A stretch of 64,000 bases of DNA, taken from positions 1,891,001-1,955,000 of the forward strand of contig JBANDB010000007.1 in the NCBI GenBank assembly GCA_037576215.1. The letters run 5' to 3'. The notes beneath the pieces were generated by a model. It was not told the origin of the DNA and ran no database searches. It saw only the letters and a program-made list of their open reading frames with translations. Shown here one piece after another: positions 59,673 to 64,000 of this stretch. Position 1 is the stretch's first letter, and each line of letters starts with the position of its first letter. The translations under genes and the position numbers were made by a program. This stretch comes from Armillaria gallica (taxonomy: Eukaryota > Basidiomycota > Agaricomycetes > Agaricales > Physalacriaceae).

Positions 59673-61310
59673 ATGTATGAGAGTCTCCCCAAGGTCACCC
59701 TTTCCGCCCTCACTGAGACCGGCCAAGAAGAGTCATCAATTCCGGTCCCGAAGCAACGTCGCTACACAGGTAGCAAGCCCGTCATATCATCCTCTCTTGC
59801 TGGTACTCTCTGTTCTGACCTTGGCATTGATGGAATGCTAGAACAGCTCAACACCATTCTTGGCACATCGTACACCCTGGAAACCCCAGGATTATCCTTT
59901 CTCCTCAACGGCTACATCTCCAAAAATTACGACTTTGGTACCGCATACGCCTATCTCCGCCTGGAATGGTACAACGACTTGACCACCATTGAAGATAACC
60001 AGTACGTGCGAGAAACACGTGACCAGGAGATGCGACATGATGTGCTCGGCAATGAGAGGATCATCAGCCATTGGGTCCCCCCTCGCCGTGTCTGGGACCT
60101 GTATAGTAATCGTGTAACACCATGTTGGATTTCCCAACGGATGCCATGGGGGATATCACATGCATGGATGAATGAAGGGGATCGGAAGAATGTTCTGACA
60201 CCTATCAATCGGGAGGAGTGGCCCGTGCCCATCCCGTGTGACGCTAACCTCGACCTCATCAGGATCGAGATGTTGAATGTGGGCGCGGAGTATGTGTGGT
60301 TGGATGTCCTGTGTTTGAGGCAGAAAGATGGACCAGGGGAGGGTCTGCGTGCAGAAGAGTGGAAGCTGGATGTGCCCACAATAGGTTGGGTGTATTACCG
60401 GGCCGAGAAAGTTGTGTGCTACTTCAGCGGGCTGGGGTTGCCTTTGAGTTTTAAGGTCGAGGATGATTTTGACAACGATCGGTGCTGGTTCAGACGTGCA
60501 TGGACGCTGCAGGAGATCCATGAGGATATGATCATGGGCGGGAAGACCAGCGACGGTATGATCATGCAAGCCGACACACAGGCTAGGTTTAATAAGGAAT
60601 TGTCATCGTTGCAGAGCATCCGGAACCCTTCAAGACGAAGCGTGTTTGACCTACTGACATTGATGCAGAGTCGGGTGTCAACTTATCCTGTAGATAAAGT
60701 TGCAGGATTGGTGTATCCTCTGGTACGCAAGACTACGCCGGTATACACTTGGACACAGCCTGAGGAGGATGCTTGGACAGCACTGGTTAATGAGATGAAT
60801 GGGCATTATGGGGGACAAATGCTCTTCCTATATTCTGCACCGGGGAACGGAAGGAAATTCTGGCGGCCGTCGTGGAAGCAGGCCATGACGGAGAAGCTTC
60901 CGTCAAGTGCAAAACTAGCGACGTTGTGGTCTTGGGTTTGTCACACTGAAGAGATGGACGATTTTTACGAGGGGCCGCTCATTGAATCGGGTCATGTACA
61001 AGGATTGGCCCAGAGGGACCTGGAAGGGCGGCCCCGACGAGGACAGTTAGTAGTTGAAGATGGCATGGATACTAGAACGAAGGGCGTATTCACGATCGTC
61101 GCCACCCATGAGTACATGATACCGGAAGGCTCATATACTTTGCTTGGCAGCACGACGATCTCGGACGAGGTCACGTATTGGGTAGTCGGCGAAAGACTGT
61201 CAGATCAGAGATTCAAGAAGTTATCGGTGTTTGAAATGCCAGGTCGGGAGGAACAATTAAAGCTGAAGAAACTGGGCATCGCTAAAGAGTCTCGCACATT
61301 TTTAGCTTGA
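59673..61310 (+). CDS. HET-domain protein, copy 3, intact
   Basis: One uninterrupted exon of 545 aa from the ATG at 59673 (MYESLPKVTLSALTETGQEE). An upstream AG at 59653 leaves room for a further 5' exon, as predicted for copy 2. HET features: WGISHAWMNEGDRKNVLTPI, RIEMLNVGAEYVWLDVLCLRQ, ELDVPTIG-like WKLDVPTIGWVYYRAEKVVCY, DNDRCWFRRAWTLQE and VDKVAGLVYPLV. It is clearly more diverged from copies 1 and 2 than those two are from each other, including near residue 100-130. HET-domain proteins are linked to allorecognition cell death in fungi. The partner and trigger are not shown by sequence. It is convergent with kinase copy 3, which is broken. Confidence 0.85.
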   Translation: MYESLPKVTLSALTETGQEESSIPVPKQRRYTGSKPVISSSLAGTLCSDLGIDGMLEQLNTILGTSYTLETPGLSFLLNGYISKNYDFGTAYAYLRLEWYNDLTTIEDNQYVRETRDQEMRHDVLGNERIISHWVPPRRVWDLYSNRVTPCWISQRMPWGISHAWMNEGDRKNVLTPINREEWPVPIPCDANLDLIRIEMLNVGAEYVWLDVLCLRQKDGPGEGLRAEEWKLDVPTIGWVYYRAEKVVCYFSGLGLPLSFKVEDDFDNDRCWFRRAWTLQEIHEDMIMGGKTSDGMIMQADTQARFNKELSSLQSIRNPSRRSVFDLLTLMQSRVSTYPVDKVAGLVYPLVRKTTPVYTWTQPEEDAWTALVNEMNGHYGGQMLFLYSAPGNGRKFWRPSWKQAMTEKLPSSAKLATLWSWVCHTEEMDDFYEGPLIESGHVQGLAQRDLEGRPRRGQLVVEDGMDTRTKGVFTIVATHEYMIPEGSYTLLGSTTISDEVTYWVVGERLSDQRFKKLSVFEMPGREEQLKLKKLGIAKESRTFLA

Positions 61311-61850
61311 TAGCAGCATACATTTAAACAATGCTTTCTGAACATGTCCCACAATGTACTGTCCTTATTTATGATTAGTATATACAGCGCTTGCTAAAAC
61401 CTTTTTGGAATGATGCTTATAATTACTCACATTGCAAAAATCGAGCATGTGCTTTTCTTCTGTCCCTTGGGACTGCTTTATTTATATAAATCTCTTGATA
61501 GCGAAGAATAGATATTCCGAGTCCATGACCAACTCAGTGCGAAAGCTCAGCACTGGCTCTGAATCCTTGATATACGCGACTAACACCATCGTCCAGACGT
61601 CTATCGCTCACCCGTGTGAGCCAGGCGTCACGTCCCAGTCTGGAATACGTTCAATTATATCAGATCCTCGGATACACAACGAAGCCAGGCTAAGTTATCA
61701 CAACCCTTTCTCAGCAACCGCCGCCCACCGCGTGCGGAGCTTCAGTAGGTGGCCGGACAGTGCTTGCGCCAGACTTAGGAAGGCATGTCAGTGCTGCAAG
61801 CCCCTGACAGGCGCTGAGTAAAATAGACAAAGATCAGGGTATGTAGCGAA
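61311..61850. other. Intergenic region between convergent genes
   Basis: The 3' ends of HET copy 3 and kinase copy 3 face each other. No gene was recognised; a 129-codon frame at 61432-61821 has no domain. Confidence 0.45.
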
Positions 61851-63990
61851 CTACTTTGCAATAGCAGACACCAACTGCTTTAATCGGCCCTCTATGCTGT
61901 GGATATCTCCCATAATCAGAGTATGCTTGTTTTCCAAGCCATCGAACGTCGTATTCTCGTATGAGAGACTCGACCCCACTCGCAAACGAGGTGTACTGTC
62001 ATCTTCACCACCTCGCTGGGGAGTCTCTGTCACCTTCACGGATAAATCCGTACCCGTCCGCTGCGAAAAGTCGCTCGACCGCTGAGTAAGTGTCACCGTA
62101 GCATTAGGTGTGGTGCTCCGTTTCGACATAACAGATCCCGGCCTAGGACTCGGGCTCGGACTTGGTGGTGCCTCCATATCCGTGTCAGTTTCCTCTTCCG
62201 AGTCAGAAACATTCACGGGTATCTTCCGTGGATCCCCCTGGGGTTGGAAGCGAAGTTCTTTGAGCGATGCTGACCGACTGCGTCTGCCAATGGAAGTCAA
62301 AATATGGGGTTTCCGACCGCTCTCTAGCACTTTCTTATGTGCGCTCATGCCAACACAGTTAATCAACTGCTTCATAGCCTCGCGATCTGAGACGGGACGT
62401 TTGGTAACCGTTGTACGACGAGCAGTGCTATTCCGTGAAAGCGTCTGGTATGGAGTTCGGGACCCGGATCGGATAGGCGTGCTGAAAGGATGTAAATTGG
62501 GGGTGGGCGTTAGAAGATGGGGCGCCGTCGTAGAACCGATAGTGGCGTGAGATAGTCCAAGTGGTTTGGGTATATTAAATGTACCAGCAACGGGTTCACG
62601 AGGTGCCAGGTCCGGGAATGCAGTCGTCGTGGGTCCCCATGTAAACCCGATAAAGGCAGAACTATTATCTCCAGATGTCGGTCGAGGTGTCGCTATAGAC
62701 CTCAGAATAGAGAGACCCTGAGAAGAGCCGGCAGATGACTGGAAAAGGTGGGAGAAGGCGAAGGGTTTCGACTTATCGCCGTCTAATCCATCGCCCTCCA
62801 TTTCAAGGTCAGCGTTGGGATCCACGTAGTTAAATTGAGGAACGTGAACGTTCATGGGGACGGTCTCTAATGACCAAAAATCAACATTAAGACAACGTAG
62901 GTATAACGCAATAACCCACCATCGTGGAGATTGGACCAACGAACATCGACAAAAAACTTGTGAGAGGTGAGCTCGGTCACGGTATGTCTTCCTAGACGGA
63001 ATTCGGCATCGGTGAGCAACCTTCGAGAACGGCCATCAACAGGACCAACAAATTGTAATGATAGCGCACTCACTTGCGCAAAAAGTCCTGGAATTCGGGT
63101 GAAATTATAATATTATTATTGAAGGGAATGTATCTCTGAACATAAATCAGCGTCTGTTGGGCAAGACAAAGAAGAGAACAGACGTTATCAGCCATAATCT
63201 TGCGTATGTCCTTCGAATATCCTCTGCAAAGAAGGGCGCTCGACCGTAAGCCATTTCATACAACATTGCGCCCATGCTCCACCAGTCCGTTTCTTGTCTA
63301 TAAACGTCATCCTCATGCTCGAATTCGGAGCTGCGGTCGTCATCTTCCATTTCCAAGGCAATTAACGCCCGCTCATGAGCCTTGAGTATCTCCGGCGAGA
63401 TGTAGTCACAAGTGCCACATGGGACGAGAGCCATCCGGCATGCAGGGAAGAAGCGGGGCCGCCGTACCAAAATCAATCAAGAGAATGTGAGCGTTCGGTT
63501 TGAGGACAAAATTTTGAGGTTTGATATCTCTGTTCCAATGTCAGAAAGAGTTCATACATGCGAATCTCGGACCTACCTGTGCACAAAACCTTTTGAGTGA
63601 CACCAATGAATCGCACTGACGATTTGTGATGCCCACCATCTCGACGGCAGAATTTCCGAACGCAGTATCAGGGCGCCGGACTCCAATGCGTCCCATAGAG
63701 TTCCCCCTTCGGCATAGTTCATGATGAGCTTCAAATACGTCGGGGTTTGGAATGCACACAGTAAATGTGGCACCCACTGTGAATCGGTGGTTGTCGCAAG
63801 GCGTAGAATATCACGTTCAAGCAGCGGGGAACATTGCTTTATTTGTCTTCATCAGCTGCGTACCCACAGACTGGACTATCGGCGACGTACCCCATGCGCC
63901 CTCAGAGCAAATTTCTTCTCGAGTTTTGCGTACATAGACGCGCCCGTCTATTCTGCATTTGACAACATCGATCTGTAAACAACAATGAGG
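61851..63990 (-). pseudogene. AGC-like kinase copy 3, frameshifted, 5' end off the window
   Basis: On the minus strand the exons are IDVVKCRIDGRVYVRKT, LLCAFQTPTYLKLIMNYAEGGTLWDALES, IHWCHSKGFVHR (HRD loop), a DFG exon, [38 protein letters not shown] and the longest preserved C-terminal tail (61851-62939, 362 codons open). Compared with copies 1 and 2 there is an extra base near 63845, a 26-nt net loss after MPDG near 63431, and a lost G near 63205. Each shifts the frame. A 28-bp segment at 63642-63669 is inverted in place. The first exon or exons would lie right of the window. It is probably non-functional, though the intact tail suggests decay is recent. Confidence 0.8.
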
Positions 63991-64000
63991 TTTGAGTTTT

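Overview
The window looks like repeat-rich accessory DNA of an Agaricomycete (mushroom-forming basidiomycete). Genes are split by many 45-60 bp GT-AG introns. The recognisable families are ones typical of such genomes: HET-domain proteins, a KDZ transposase with its cysteine cluster, BTB/POZ, DUF2235, an aldo-keto reductase and AGC-like kinases. There are no bacterial features and no CRISPR. | Backbone: a HET-domain gene paired with a protein-kinase gene occurs three times (HET 2941-4677, 13859-17315, 59673-61310; kinase 4727-6366, 17826-38240 split, 61851-63990). HET copy 1 has one in-frame stop. Copy 2 has phase-consistent introns joining it to an upstream uncharacterised basidiomycete domain, giving a predicted fusion of about 1028 aa. 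Copy 3 is intact. All three kinases are broken. | Central feature: kinase copy 2 is interrupted inside an intron by an 18,192-bp DNA transposon (19903-38094). It is bounded by an identical 8-bp target-site duplication (GTTCATAC) and 33-bp inverted termini with 3 mismatches. Removing it restores the intron seen in the other two kinase copies. It contains a KDZ (Kyakuja-Dileera-Zisupton) transposase with a CxC cysteine cluster and three in-frame TGA stops, and about nine cargo genes or gene candidates. One cargo protein ends in an RNase H1 hybrid-binding (viroplasmin-type) domain, and two are convergent relatives. A motif ACTTTGTACATTACCG and its complement form arrays beside cargo genes and near the left end. 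I did not see these arrays elsewhere in the window. | Flanks: 6.9-13.5 kb and 38.2-42 kb are nested repeats: a tRNA-derived SINE-like family, a longer repeat family with four relics, and a LINE 3' end with RNase H and poly(A). Two decayed copies of an unknown gene lie at 12.3-13.5 and 57.3-58.1 kb. Between 42.6 and 55.5 kb are an aldo-keto reductase, a BTB/POZ gene, a 797-bp non-autonomous element with perfect 34-bp TIRs and 8-bp TSD, and a large DUF2235 plus HEAT/ARM gene carrying stops. A second small TIR element (377 bp) sits in another intron of kinase copy 2. Exon boundaries were inferred by eye from splice motifs and frame continuity.
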